Part shown: piece after piece, positions 54,482 to 64,000 of the stretch | How the letters are laid out: every line of letters starts with the position of its first letter | Position numbering within the stretch: the first letter of the stretch is position 1 | DNA from: Lota lota | Lineage: Eukaryota; Chordata; Actinopteri; Gadiformes; Lotidae | Length of the DNA: 64,000 nucleotides | Assembly (NCBI GenBank): GCA_026745465.1 | Contig: JACYXH010000209.1 | Coordinates: 122,501-186,500, forward strand | Direction of reading: 5' to 3' | Made by a program: the position numbers and the translations under genes | The notes under the pieces: generated by a model | Told to the model about the DNA's origin: nothing | Database searches by the model: none | Seen by the model: the letters and a program-made list of their open reading frames with translations, nothing else

Positions 54482-56689
54482 CTACAACCGACACAGAGAC
54501 ACTGAGGCAACTTCCCTGCATAACCCAACCCCAAGATAGAGGTCCTCCTGGGTGAAGGTGGCCTGGAAGGTGTGGATGTGTGTCAGTGTGTCTGAGGACC
54601 CTCCTACATCTGGGGACACTCTGTAGAAGGACAGAGTGCCAGTAGGCCGGTCCAGATACACTCCTACTCTTTTAGAAGGCTCAGGGAGACGCAGGACTGT
54701 TCTAATACCGTTGTGCCAGGCAGTGTAACCACTTTCATGACAATAAAGAATCCAGGAATTGTGATTCCTTCCAAGCCTGCTTTCACCAGCACGCCTCTTC
54801 TTGAGATTCCTCTGTATGTCACGCCTATCTCAACACGATATATCCTCTCTACCTCCCAGTAACAGCAGCCAGTCAGAGTCTCTCTACACAACACCTGTCT
54901 ATAGGAGTCAAATCTCTCTGGGTGATCAGGATACGACTGCTCCTCTCTAACCCACGTCACCTTTCTGTTGTCCTCAGACAGAGAGAGTTGTCTGTGGGCT
55001 GTGTTTAGGTCCAGTGTGAGTTCACAGGCATCTGACGGGGGGAAAAAAGACATAATTAGAATAATTACCATTATTATACACACATTACCATTTAAAAAGG
55101 TTCCAATGCAGACATTGTAATACACCTTCAAAAAGACACCTGTACGTACCCATAAGTATACATACGTACAATTTCAAATCAGGATTTTTTTCTCTAGTTC
55201 TAATAAAGACCATCACCACTAATAGTAGTTTAAATCCGATATGAAATAAATGCATCGTTATAATCATTTTATAAATATGTTATGTCTAATATGACAGTAA
55301 TAAATAAATTAATAAAGATTATATATCACCACAAATTATAGTAATTAATACATTCATAATAATAAATAGGACTAGTAAGAATGATAATAATAAAACAGTA
55401 GTCTAGAGTGCAATTTACAATACACACAAAATAAAACATTTCTTAAAGTTTGTATCATGACTGATTTTGTCTAATAACAACCACGCTACTATTTATCATG
55501 ATTAATAAATAACACTAACAATACCTATTGTTTTACGGACTTCACCTACTGCTGTGTGGATGGACTTTCCATCTAAACAGTTGGTGTGTGTTGTGATGAG
55601 TCAAACGGATAAGACACTTACACTTCTTTAGAGTTGATTTCAGGACAGGAAGATTCTCCATCTCCATGTTCACTGTCTCTTCCAGCTGATCCAGGGATCT
55701 CCTCAAGGTCCCTACGTATGACGGAGGACGGACCTCCACCGTCGTCCAGTCCCTGGTGGGTGGAGGATTCTTCAGGGATCTGAAGGTCTGGAGGAAGTGG
55801 AGGTGGTCTTCAGTGTGTGAGAGCTGCTTCGCCTCTGGGAATCTATTGTTCAGATCTTCTATTTCCTGCTCTAGCTCTTTGATGAGGTCTTCAACTTGTT
55901 TCTCTGTGGATTGCTGTCTCTCTTTAACCGTTTGGTTGAACTCATCCTGCCACTTTTCAATAGAGCGCTTCAGAGCAGTGAAGACCTGCACACCATCAGC
56001 TATCTCTCTGTCTGCGTCTGCTTTGCTGCGGTCCGCTGTGTCTGAAATCTCCTGAATCTTTCGTTGTCTCTCCTGGATCATCTGCCGAACTTCAGACTCA
56101 ATCTTCCCCAGCTGGGCCATCTTCACTTCACATTCCTCCTTTAGAGGTACAACAAGATGGGACTTGTGGTCTGTCTCCGTGCAGAACTGACACACACACA
56201 CACCTGTTCAGTCTGGCAGAAGAGCTCCAGAATTAGGTCATGTTTCTTACACATCCTGTCTTCCAGACGGTCCATAGGCTCGACCAGCCGATGTTTCTTC
56301 AGGCCTGCGACTCTCTGATGTGGCTCCAGGTGGGTTTGGCAGTAAGAGGTAAAACACACTAGGCAGGACTTCACAGCCTTCAGCTGGGTCCCAGTACAGA
56401 CGTCACAGGGAACTTCTGCTGGTTCAACACAAGGCTGCTCTTTGACTTGTTCAGAACTTCTAAACTGATAAACCATCTTTGATAAAAGGGTATTGACCTG
56501 TAAATCAGGTCTTGTGTGGAAAATCTTCTTGCAAAGAGGACATTTCAACAGGACATGGTCATCCCAGAACCTTGTAATACAGGTTCTGCAGAAGTTGTGT
56601 CCACATGGTGTGGTGACTGGGCTGTTGAGCACATCCAGACAGATGGAACATGAAAAAATATCCTCAGACCCGGAAGAATTGGACGCCAT
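54482..56689 (-). pseudogene. Two-exon TRIM pseudogene with two frameshifts
   Basis: Paralogue of 45069-47269. Exon 1 (55622-56689) begins with an intact RING and B-box1, then shifts frame in B-box2. The TG run coding for VCVCQFC has one extra TG (CA at about 56190-56203), giving a premature stop at 56141. The remaining coiled coil and hinge are open from about 56201 and retain PTRDWTTVEVRPPSYVG and LPVLKSTLKK. Exon 2 (54482-55031) starts with a sound PRY (LDLNTAHRQLSLSEDNRKVT), but a 1-bp deletion near 54796-54800 shifts the SPRY. Splice sites are kept. Both lesions are single small indels, so loss looks recent, or they might be assembly errors. Confidence 0.88.
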
Positions 56690-56699
56690 TCCTAGAAAA

Positions 56700-57215
56700 A
56701 AAAAGAAAAAGAGAATTGAATTACCATTTTAACAATACGTTATATGTTGTATACATGTAATAATGTGTTAATATTAATAAATGTGTTGTTATTTCAAGCA
56801 AAGCTCTTGAGCCAACAGGTCGGTACAACAGCACTGAACATAAACACACTGGTCACTATCGACTCTCACACCGCTACCACCGCGAATGAAGGAGCGAACT
56901 GCACTCACACACAGGGAAGATTCTAACGCCACTACTACTCTGATCCATACTGCTTATCCAGCCGCTACTTTAACGCTACTCTTATCACTTATTTTAGAAG
57001 AAGACAAGTTAAGAACAAGACATCTTTCTTCAACAGCAACACCGTACACAGTTTTTGAATATATAACTATTATAGACTCTATACTATTGAGAGAATTGAA
57101 ATGTGATACAAACAAAAAGAAATCAATAAACAAGAGAAAAGAAAAGACAGTGGCATAGAGCAACAGGGATGGGGTCTGCATGCAGCTGGGCGTAAAAAAG
57201 ACCTGAAGCCTTATC
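56700..57215 (-). promoter_or_regulatory. TRIM 5' flank of the pseudogene
   Basis: Full-length flank type (with GCGGTGGTAGCGG), as in the two intact single-exon TRIMs. It ends where a CT array begins at 57225. Confidence 0.55.
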
Positions 57216-57219
57216 TGAA

Positions 57220-57560
<341 letters not shown>

Positions 57561-57900
57561 CACCTGCGACGGAGGAGGAGGAGGAGGAGGAGGAGGAGGA
57601 ACGTCAGCAGACACGGGACTCGGGGTGACTTGTTTTAAGGTTTGTCCTGCCAAACGTGTAAACGGGCTGCGTGTGTGTGTCGTGTGTCACAGAGCGGAGA
57701 ACGCAGCCTAACGCCACGAACACCCAACAGCCTGGGGGAGAGGATGCTCGCGGGTAGAGGAACGTTTCCCTCTTCCCTAGAAACCGGAGCCGCCCTGGGG
57801 AACGGACGTTGGAGCGCAGCTACCCGGAACGAGAAGCTGGACGAACCCCTCGGAGGGGCAGTGACGCTACGCTGACGAGTGGCGTCCGGGCCTGTACTAC

Positions 57901-57932
<32 letters not shown>

Positions 57933-58000
57933 ACCCACTAATAGGGAAAGACCGCCCCATCTTCCACCTGCTCTGGAGCCCTTAGCCGGGCCCCCGGCCC
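57561..58000. other. GC-rich stretch with GGA repeat and poly-C
   Basis: GGA run at 57568-57599 and 32 C residues at 57901-57932. The 77-codon frames on both strands at 57640-57930 have no domain. A CpG-rich promoter or retroelement leader is possible. Confidence 0.4.
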
Positions 58001-58645
58001 CCCCGACCCCAGCTGAGGCCACGCGGTCGACCCGTCCCACCCGCCTGTAACGAGTCGTCCGGAAGAGGGCGACGGCGCCGGGAGGGACGGTCCCACACCG
58101 CCGATGGGAGGGCCCCACCACACGGACTCCACGGGGCCTCCCCCAGGCCCCCCCCCCCCCCCAGGCCCCGTGACCGCCACGAAACAGTCCGCCCCACCCG
58201 GAGAGGCGGAGGGCTCCCCACTCACAGAGGTCTCTGACTTGGGGTGGGAGAGGGGGGGGGGGGGGGGGGGGACCGGCCCGGGCAGTTCACCACCACCCCC
58301 CCCCCAGGACGACGCCCTGAAACACGCCTGGAGCCGCGTCCTCGCCCGTGACGGCCAGGCCCGGGAGTCGGTGAGTAACCTACCCCACCCCCATTCCAGC
58401 ACCAGGCCGGGCTTGCTTTATCGGGAAGTAGAGGGGGGGGGGGGAGCAGTGACCCAGCAGTTGGTGGTGCCCCCACCCCTACATGAGCAAAGTCCTTTAC
58501 ATGGCCCATTCCCATGTACTAGGGGCTCACCTAGGCATGGACTAGACTAGGGACACAATCCTAGAGCGGGTTTACTGGCCCGGGGTTAAGAGGGACGTCA
58601 CTCAGCACTGTCAGGCGTGTCCGGAGTGCCAGCGCACCGCCCCGA
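58001..58645 (+). mobile_element. Gypsy/Ty3-like pol relic with integrase zinc-binding region
   Basis: In changing frames the plus strand gives DDALKHAWSRVLARDG, GLLYREVE, QQLVVPPPL, HSHVLGAHLGMD, a TAG, then TRDTILERVYWPGVKRDV and HCQACPECQRTAP. This is the linker before integrase and the HHCC zinc-binding motif of Gypsy-type pol. Several frameshifts and homopolymer runs break it. No LTR was paired. The catalytic core is absent. Confidence 0.82.
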
Positions 58646-58798
58646 GATTTGTCAATTCTTTATTGACAACTGTCAAAGGGATCAAACACAATAAAGCCCA
58701 AGAGCTTGTTTCCATTGTGGTCCTTTTGGGTGGAAGTGTATGTTATGTCTGTGTGTTTATGAATAGATTAAATAATACTGTGTATGTGTGTGTGTGAA

Positions 58799-58848
<50 letters not shown>

Positions 58849-58982
58849 CCCATGTGCCTATGTGAGCACGCAAGGGGAGACGGGATGGGACAGCAGAAAA
58901 CAGTACATGTATGGTACAAAATATCATCCAATTCAATCATTTAAACATGAGCCTATATACAGTGTGCATCATAAAGCCGTAA
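58646..58982. other. Spacer with a (TG)n run
   Basis: (TG)n at about 58804-58847; otherwise nothing recognised. Confidence 0.6.
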
Positions 58983-59952
58983 ATGCTATCCTGTATAATT
59001 CCTCCCAAAATTCATCAATTCATCAATCAGCCGAATCCAGCTGAAATGGGGTTTTTGGTCGAGTATGCTGCTGTGATGAAGCCTGTTGCCATGGCCCTTA
59101 ATATCCTCCAAGGGGAATCATCTGTGCATATGGGCCTCCTGCTGCCAACACTTTACCAGTTTCGGGACAAGCTGAAGAGGTTGGAGTCAACTTGCAAAAT
59201 GTGTACACCTCTTGTTCACACCCTGCAGCAAGGGATCCAGAAACGTTTTGGAGACATCATGAAAGACCCTGAGCTGATTGCAGCAGCAATACTCCTACCA
59301 AGATTCAGATCATCCTGGACCACAGAGGAGAACATCTTAAATGCTGGTAAATATACTTGTTTATCAATTCAAATGTGAACCAGTAGACATTGACCTATAT
59401 AACTCTGTATAATGTTACTGTCATTTAGGATTATAGTGTGTCAGTGACAAACCACAGGGTGGCAATATAGTTAGAAGCTCAGGTAGCTTTTAATGTCAAA
59501 CATCAGCAGCTTGACAGCCTACACAGTAGAAGGGTAAGAATAATGTGAATACTTAATTCGTTTGAAAAACGATTTATCTTCCCTTAAAACCCACAGGCCT
59601 TGACTACATCAGAAATCACCTCGACACCGACTTGGATGATGTCACCAGCGCAAACAGCGGCCTCTCTGATGAAGACGACTTCTTTGCATCTATGGATTTG
59701 GGAAAATCACAAGTAGGAGAGCTGGAGAGGTACCTTTCATGTCTGTCCCCTGCAGGTATGGATCTACTCCACACCTTTCCTCGCATCAAGAAGCTGTCAC
59801 TCAAAGTCAACACAGGTCTTCCTGCATCTGCAGCCTGTGAGAGACTTTTCAGTCATGCAGGACTCCTGTTCACTGCTAAACGATCACAGCTTCACAGCAA
59901 GAACCTTGAGAGACAGCTACTGTTGAAGCTTAATAGTGACATCACTGAGTGA
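58983..59952 (+). mobile_element. hAT transposase C-terminal half, spliced and open
   Basis: Exon to 59346 (donor GTAAAT) and exon 59597-59952 (acceptor CCACAG) join in frame: ...TEENILNA|GLDYIRNHLDTD. The first part reads FLVEYAAVMKPVAMALNIL and LLPTLYQFRDKLKRL. The second ends with the hAT dimerisation motif LPASAACERLFSHAGLLFTA then RSQLHSKNLERQLLLKLN. This is the ZBED/Ac-like transposase pattern. The N-terminal BED finger and the first catalytic part are missing upstream. Followed by hAT terminal sequence ending at 60725. It could be a truncated transposon or the tail of a domesticated gene. Confidence 0.85.
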
Positions 59953-59986
59953 TTCTTTGGTGAAATAGTTTGTTTCTGCATGTTTT

Positions 59987-59991
<5 letters not shown>

Positions 59992-60050
<59 letters not shown>
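59992..60050 (+). repeat. (CA)n in the hAT 3' region
   Basis: About 29 CA units between the transposase stop and the terminal sequence. Confidence 0.95.
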
Positions 60051-60051
<1 letters not shown>

Positions 60052-60379
60052 GCACCCAGTGGGGCCTTCAATATAAAAGGGTTCTCATGTTACTGTGCCA
60101 AAGAGTTCCTGGAGTGTTGACTCCGCTATGTAAAGGGCCAGTGTCAGCCTAAAGGTTAGAATATTGCCAAATCTGTTGTCTATCTGTGGGAGTTTTGAGG
60201 TGCTTTTTCTGTTCAGCATGCCTGGTATGAAATGTGTGTGTGTTTCCTTCTGTTGTTCTGTCACTGTGGAGACACACACACACACACAGTTTATGAGAGT
60301 TTGCCTCGTTCTAGTTCTGCCTGGTAAAAAAAGTATAAAGGTTTGGAAATTTGTGTTACACAGTGTTACTGTGTTATTT

Positions 60380-60725
60380 TATTTATTGTATTTTTAAGTA
60401 CTTGAATTTACCTGAATTATTTTAATTTAAGCTATTTTGTTATTTATTTCTTTATTTAAATTTATTTTATTGATGGGATTAACCATACTTTGCCTAAAGA
60501 TGATTATTTTGTATTATTTTAGTCTGTTTGATTGTTGTCTTGTGTTAAAAAATAAATCAGACGTTACTCAACAGTTACTCAGTACTTGAGTAGTTTTTTA
60601 CACTTTTTTACTCTTACTCAAGTAATTATTTGGATGACTGCTTTTTACTTTTACTTGAGTCATATTATTCTGAAGTAACAGTACTTTTACTTGAGTAAAA
60701 TTGTTGGCTACTCTACCCACCTCTG
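60380..60725 (+). mobile_element. hAT terminal region
   Basis: Contains ACTCAAGTAATTATTTGGAT and ends GGCTACTCTACCCACCTCTG, whose complement CAGAGGTGGG is a usual hAT end. Inverted related copies: 41389-41560, and a diverged one at about 63705-63800. Confidence 0.8.
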
Positions 60726-61069
60726 GCTACGGTGCACCTTTATCTAGTGTTTCAAAACGGACCTTATATCAAATCAATTGGCTTATTATTCTCAAGACGT
60801 TTAAATGATTCATGTAGGCCTATAGCTTCATTCTCCACGTTACTAGCTAGAGTTGAATGAATCAGACATAACTGCATAATACAGCAGTGTTGCCATTTAA
60901 CAAACTGTAGGCCTGGAAACAACTATGTTCATATATTTAGTCAGCTCTATTATAGGCCTACAGTTATGAAGCCTAGTTGTATAGGACTGCTGTGTTGGTG
61001 GTTAAACTTGTATTTATTTATTTATTTATGTTGTGGTGATCATCGTATTTTGTCTATATTGATGCAACA

Positions 61070-61128
<59 letters not shown>

Positions 61129-61545
61129 ACACACACACACACACACAACCCTATTCAAATCAGTAAAGTGTACAAACATTGTAACATGCTATTCAGTATT
61201 CATCAGCTTGAACTTAAAGAAATAGACTATTATTATTATGTTATCAAAATGTATCCTTTAAACATTTCAACATGAATGCAACTGTTGATGCTATAGCATT
61301 AAAGGTTATGAAAGGTGTTGAGGAGAAAACAGACAGTGAACAGTACAGTATATGTAATGTAACCATTTATAATGGGTTATGTTTCTATAAAAGGCAGGGT
61401 GATTTTCTTACACACATTTCAGGAAGGTATTCAGAAATGCACACACACACACACATACAGATTAATCATGTCTATATTGATACAACACACAAACACAAAC
61501 ACACACAAACACACACATACAGCATAATCATGTCTATATTGATGC

Positions 61546-61628
<83 letters not shown>

Positions 61629-61630
61629 GT
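60726..61630. repeat. CA arrays and linking repeat; no gene
   Basis: (CA)n at 61070-61146, 61440-61460 and 61545-61626. 61370-61440 is a third copy of the CA-linked repeat (AATGGGTTATGTTTCTATAA). The open frames are compositional. Confidence 0.8.
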
Positions 61631-62290
61631 CTGTATGGGCAGGAGAGCCCTTCACCGGGGAGTGTCACTCGAGGAGGGAGGAGCCGTGAGCTGTACAGGT
61701 CCGGACACACGGCACTTCCGCTCGCACCGCTCGCTGTCCATGTTCCCTCGTGAAGAGTCTGGAGCCTTCCGCTCCGTCAGCCTCCGCAGTCCAGTCAGCC
61801 TCCGCGCCGCGCGGAGCGTCGTGTTGACGCTGAGTGAACTGTCTCTCCGCCCCCACAGGCCACGCCCCCACGGGCCACGCCCCCTCTCGCCGTATGAACC
61901 AGGTGTGTCGCATTAGTCGTTCACCTCGTCCGACCCGGAAGTAGACTCTGTTCACCACTGTACGATTTGGGCTGAGGACACTCAGCGGGGGGGGGGGGGG
62001 GGGGGTCATCTCCATGGTTACGACCCACGGCCACTTTGTGATGCTCTTTTTTTACAGTCGCTGAGTGGGAGCGTCATCATGAGCGATGTTGGATATGAGA
62101 CGCACCACACACCGTGGCCTTATCCTACAGGTGTCCGAGAAGCTTCATGAACCTTCTCGGACCCCAACAATAACCGCTCCCCAGATGGAGCTGGCGTTGT
62201 GACATCACGGGGCCTCCGAAAGGGCCCGTACACATCCCGGAAAGAACCGGACCGGAGTTCGGAGCAGCGTGGAACGGGTTTCTTTCTGCA
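61631..62290. promoter_or_regulatory. CpG-rich island with GC boxes
   Basis: GC-rich, many CpG, with two CCACGCCCCC-type boxes near 61858-61890 and a G-run at 61988-62006. A minus-strand frame at 61665-62015 and a plus-strand frame overlap here without a domain. It may be a promoter region for a gene outside the window, or a repeat. Confidence 0.35.
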
Positions 62291-62489
62291 TTATGTGATT
62301 ATTCTAGTAACGTTGACTAAAGAGCATAGGTTACTAAGTTTAAGATCATAGAAGACATACTAAGACGGAACAAGTTAAGGGTTTATATTGGTAATGATAA
62401 GAATTGTAGACTAGGACTGCAAGCAGTCACACAAGGTATTCACAGACCACGCACCGCCTATCCCAGCGGCCGCCCTTTTCGAGGCATGT

Positions 62490-62640
62490 CTAGCAAAACG
62501 CACGGTCGATGTCGGACTCGAACCGGCGACCCCGTGTTTGTGCCACGTCTAGCAAAACGCACGGTCGAAGTCGGACTCGAACCGGGAACCCTACATCCGT
62601 GAAACAGCAGCATTACTACTACACTACATGGACATACGTA
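62490..62640 (-). repeat. Two 59-bp tRNA-like units (B-box)
   Basis: TAGCAAAACGCACGGTCGA at 62491 and 62550 starts two direct copies. Each carries minus-strand CCGGTTCGAGTCCGAC, a T-arm/B-box-like motif. The second is followed by a D/anticodon-like region. No full cloverleaf can be drawn; probably a tRNA-derived SINE or tRNA relic. Confidence 0.5.
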
Positions 62641-62699
62641 TTAACGGGTTCAAATCACACTATATTTTGGCATTTTTTTTTTTCAAATAACAAGGAACC

Positions 62700-62912
62700 A
62701 GGTAGAGACACACACGCACACAGATAAAGACACACACACACACACACACACACACAAAGACATAGAGACACACACACACACACAGACAAAGACATAGAGA
62801 CACACACACACACACACAAATACATAGAGACAAACACACACACACACAAAGACATAGACACACACACACACACACAAATACATAGAGACACACACACACA
62901 CAAACACAGACA
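62700..62912 (+). repeat. CA-rich minisatellite
   Basis: Six or so units of about 42 bp, AAAGACATAGAGACACACAC plus CA. Frames on the minus strand (Cys/Val) are compositional. Confidence 0.92.
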
Positions 62913-64000
62913 CAGTAGTTTCATAGTTGATGCCGTTTATGTGTGATATTCTGTCACCTGCTAGAGAATTGGTGAATTACGCTTAAGAGCAATCACGTTA
63001 ATTGACACTGTAACGTCATGGAATGGGATATTGACTCTCAGATGTGAAGGAAGCTGTCCTCTATGTGCATGCCAGATTTCAAGTTCCTGCTCCCTTCTGA
63101 AGCTGACTAATGGCTGGTATAATGATAATCTTGAATAATTTTGAATTTGCCATAATTCTGCCTTTTTATACCCAATCAAAGATCAATGAAAGATTTAAGC
63201 TCAGACAAGCCCACAGATCATGAATCTGAAATCCGTTTGTCATTAAAAGCTCTGGTTTTGTAGAAGATCATTTTTGAAGGTCTCATTAAATGTTCACTGT
63301 ACATCAAAATCTATTATAACGGACTTTATGGTCCCAAGAGGAAAATCAGCAAGTGAAATAAGGCATGTACACTAAGTTTCAGAAATGTTCATCCATAGGG
63401 GCGGACGGACTGATTGTTTAACTTTGACCGGATGTTATAGCGCCACCTATGCACAATTCACCGGCAGACTTTTTCGAGACCTGCTTACCACGGGTATCTA
63501 TAAATTTCCTTAAATCTGACAACTTTTGAGCTGTGCATCGTGGAGATATAAGACAAGAATAATACCCAACCGCGACAATAACAATAGGTATCCACAGATA
63601 CACTGTGAATACACTGATAATATAATTATATAGAATAATGAGCACTGTCAATAACCTCCTATTTATAACAGCCTACTTTTATATATAACAAGTATATATT
63701 TAAAATAACAATAACTCAAGTAGAAGTAAAAGTAGTCACCAGATAATGACTTAAGGAAAATTAAGAAAGTATCTAGTGAAAAGATTACTCAAGTACTGAC
63801 TTACTTCTAACCAAATGATTTATTGTTGTAATAAGCAGAGCAAGATGAATGTAAATGAACAAATATTACATTGTATATGCTTGTCCAATAGACATTAACA
63901 ACATATAAAATAGCATGTATCCCTTCAAATAAAACAACACAACACATTACATCTTTACAAAATAACGAATAATAATAAAAAATAACGAATACAAAACGAA
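62913..64000. other. No gene; old interspersed repeats
   Basis: TAGCGCCACCTATG near 63429 is a phrase I recall from common fish repeats. 63705-63800 is a diverged hAT end (ACTCAAGTAGAAGTAAAAGT). The rest is AT-rich. Confidence 0.4.

Overview
This is a vertebrate nuclear window, almost certainly from a teleost fish. It holds fish-style TRIM genes (RING, B-boxes, coiled coil, PRY-SPRY), a fish-type NLRC gene built of a NACHT exon and repeated 174-nt LRR exons, nuclear tRNA genes, a U4-like snRNA, Tc1, hAT, Gypsy and LINE remnants, and very dense CA/GA/CCT arrays. The microsatellite density and NLR/TRIM expansion would fit a gadiform (cod-like) fish, but that is inference. Most gene models are my own reading of splice sites and reading frames; no database was searched.

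Layout. 1-2.1 kb: end of a Tc1-like element, tRNA-Lys, a U4-like snRNA, a Thr-bodied tRNA with an AGC (Ala) anticodon, then tRNA-Gly, -Leu and -Asp. 2.1-4.4 kb: GC-rich module plus GA and 41-bp arrays. 4.5-12.2 kb, minus strand: one NLR-like gene, with a chimeric first exon (TRIM RING + partial B-box1 joined in frame, across one TGA, to the second half of a NACHT domain), four 174-nt LRR exons and a 47-nt linker exon. The expected terminal B30.2 exon is absent, and a minisatellite lies beyond the linker. 13-16.4 kb: repeats, a LINE scrap, a perfect hairpin, a 45-bp minisatellite and a candidate solo LTR. 16.6-24.1 kb, plus strand: a tandem 2.9-kb duplication (CCT tract, LINE 3' end, TATA plus 91-nt exon, TRIM 5' flank). 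The first copy ends in a TRIM relic of only the start codon; the second leads into an intact 541-aa TRIM.

24.5-38.7 kb: minisatellites, a 92-bp-armed fold-back with a poly-G core, the end of an unidentified minus-strand gene, and a second tRNA group (Gly, Asp, Leu, Asp). 39.1-48.7 kb, minus strand: the mirror image of the left TRIM block, with an intact 537-aa TRIM and a two-exon TRIM whose B30.2 exon is of the NLR type. 49.8-50.7 kb: CCT and CA low complexity. 51.7-53.4 kb: a decaying tandem Gly-Leu-Asp tRNA array interrupted by a 519-bp insertion with a 6-bp target duplication. 54.5-56.7 kb: a third minus-strand TRIM with two frameshifts. 57.2-60.7 kb: GA array, Gypsy integrase relic, hAT transposase with terminal sequence. 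60.7-64 kb: repeats and no convincing gene.

How it fits together. The TRIM genes encode candidate cytosolic E3 ubiquitin ligases of innate immunity, and the NLR-like gene a candidate cytosolic sensor. All copies lie in duplicated, inverted blocks. The NLR linker exon and the end of the TRIM first exon share their splice-donor context and the following intron sequence, and both end in phase 1. That would let TRIM and NLR front ends exchange B30.2 exons. The best candidates for something undescribed are this modular exchange, the RING-NACHT chimera, the structured U4 variant and the mixed-identity tRNA.
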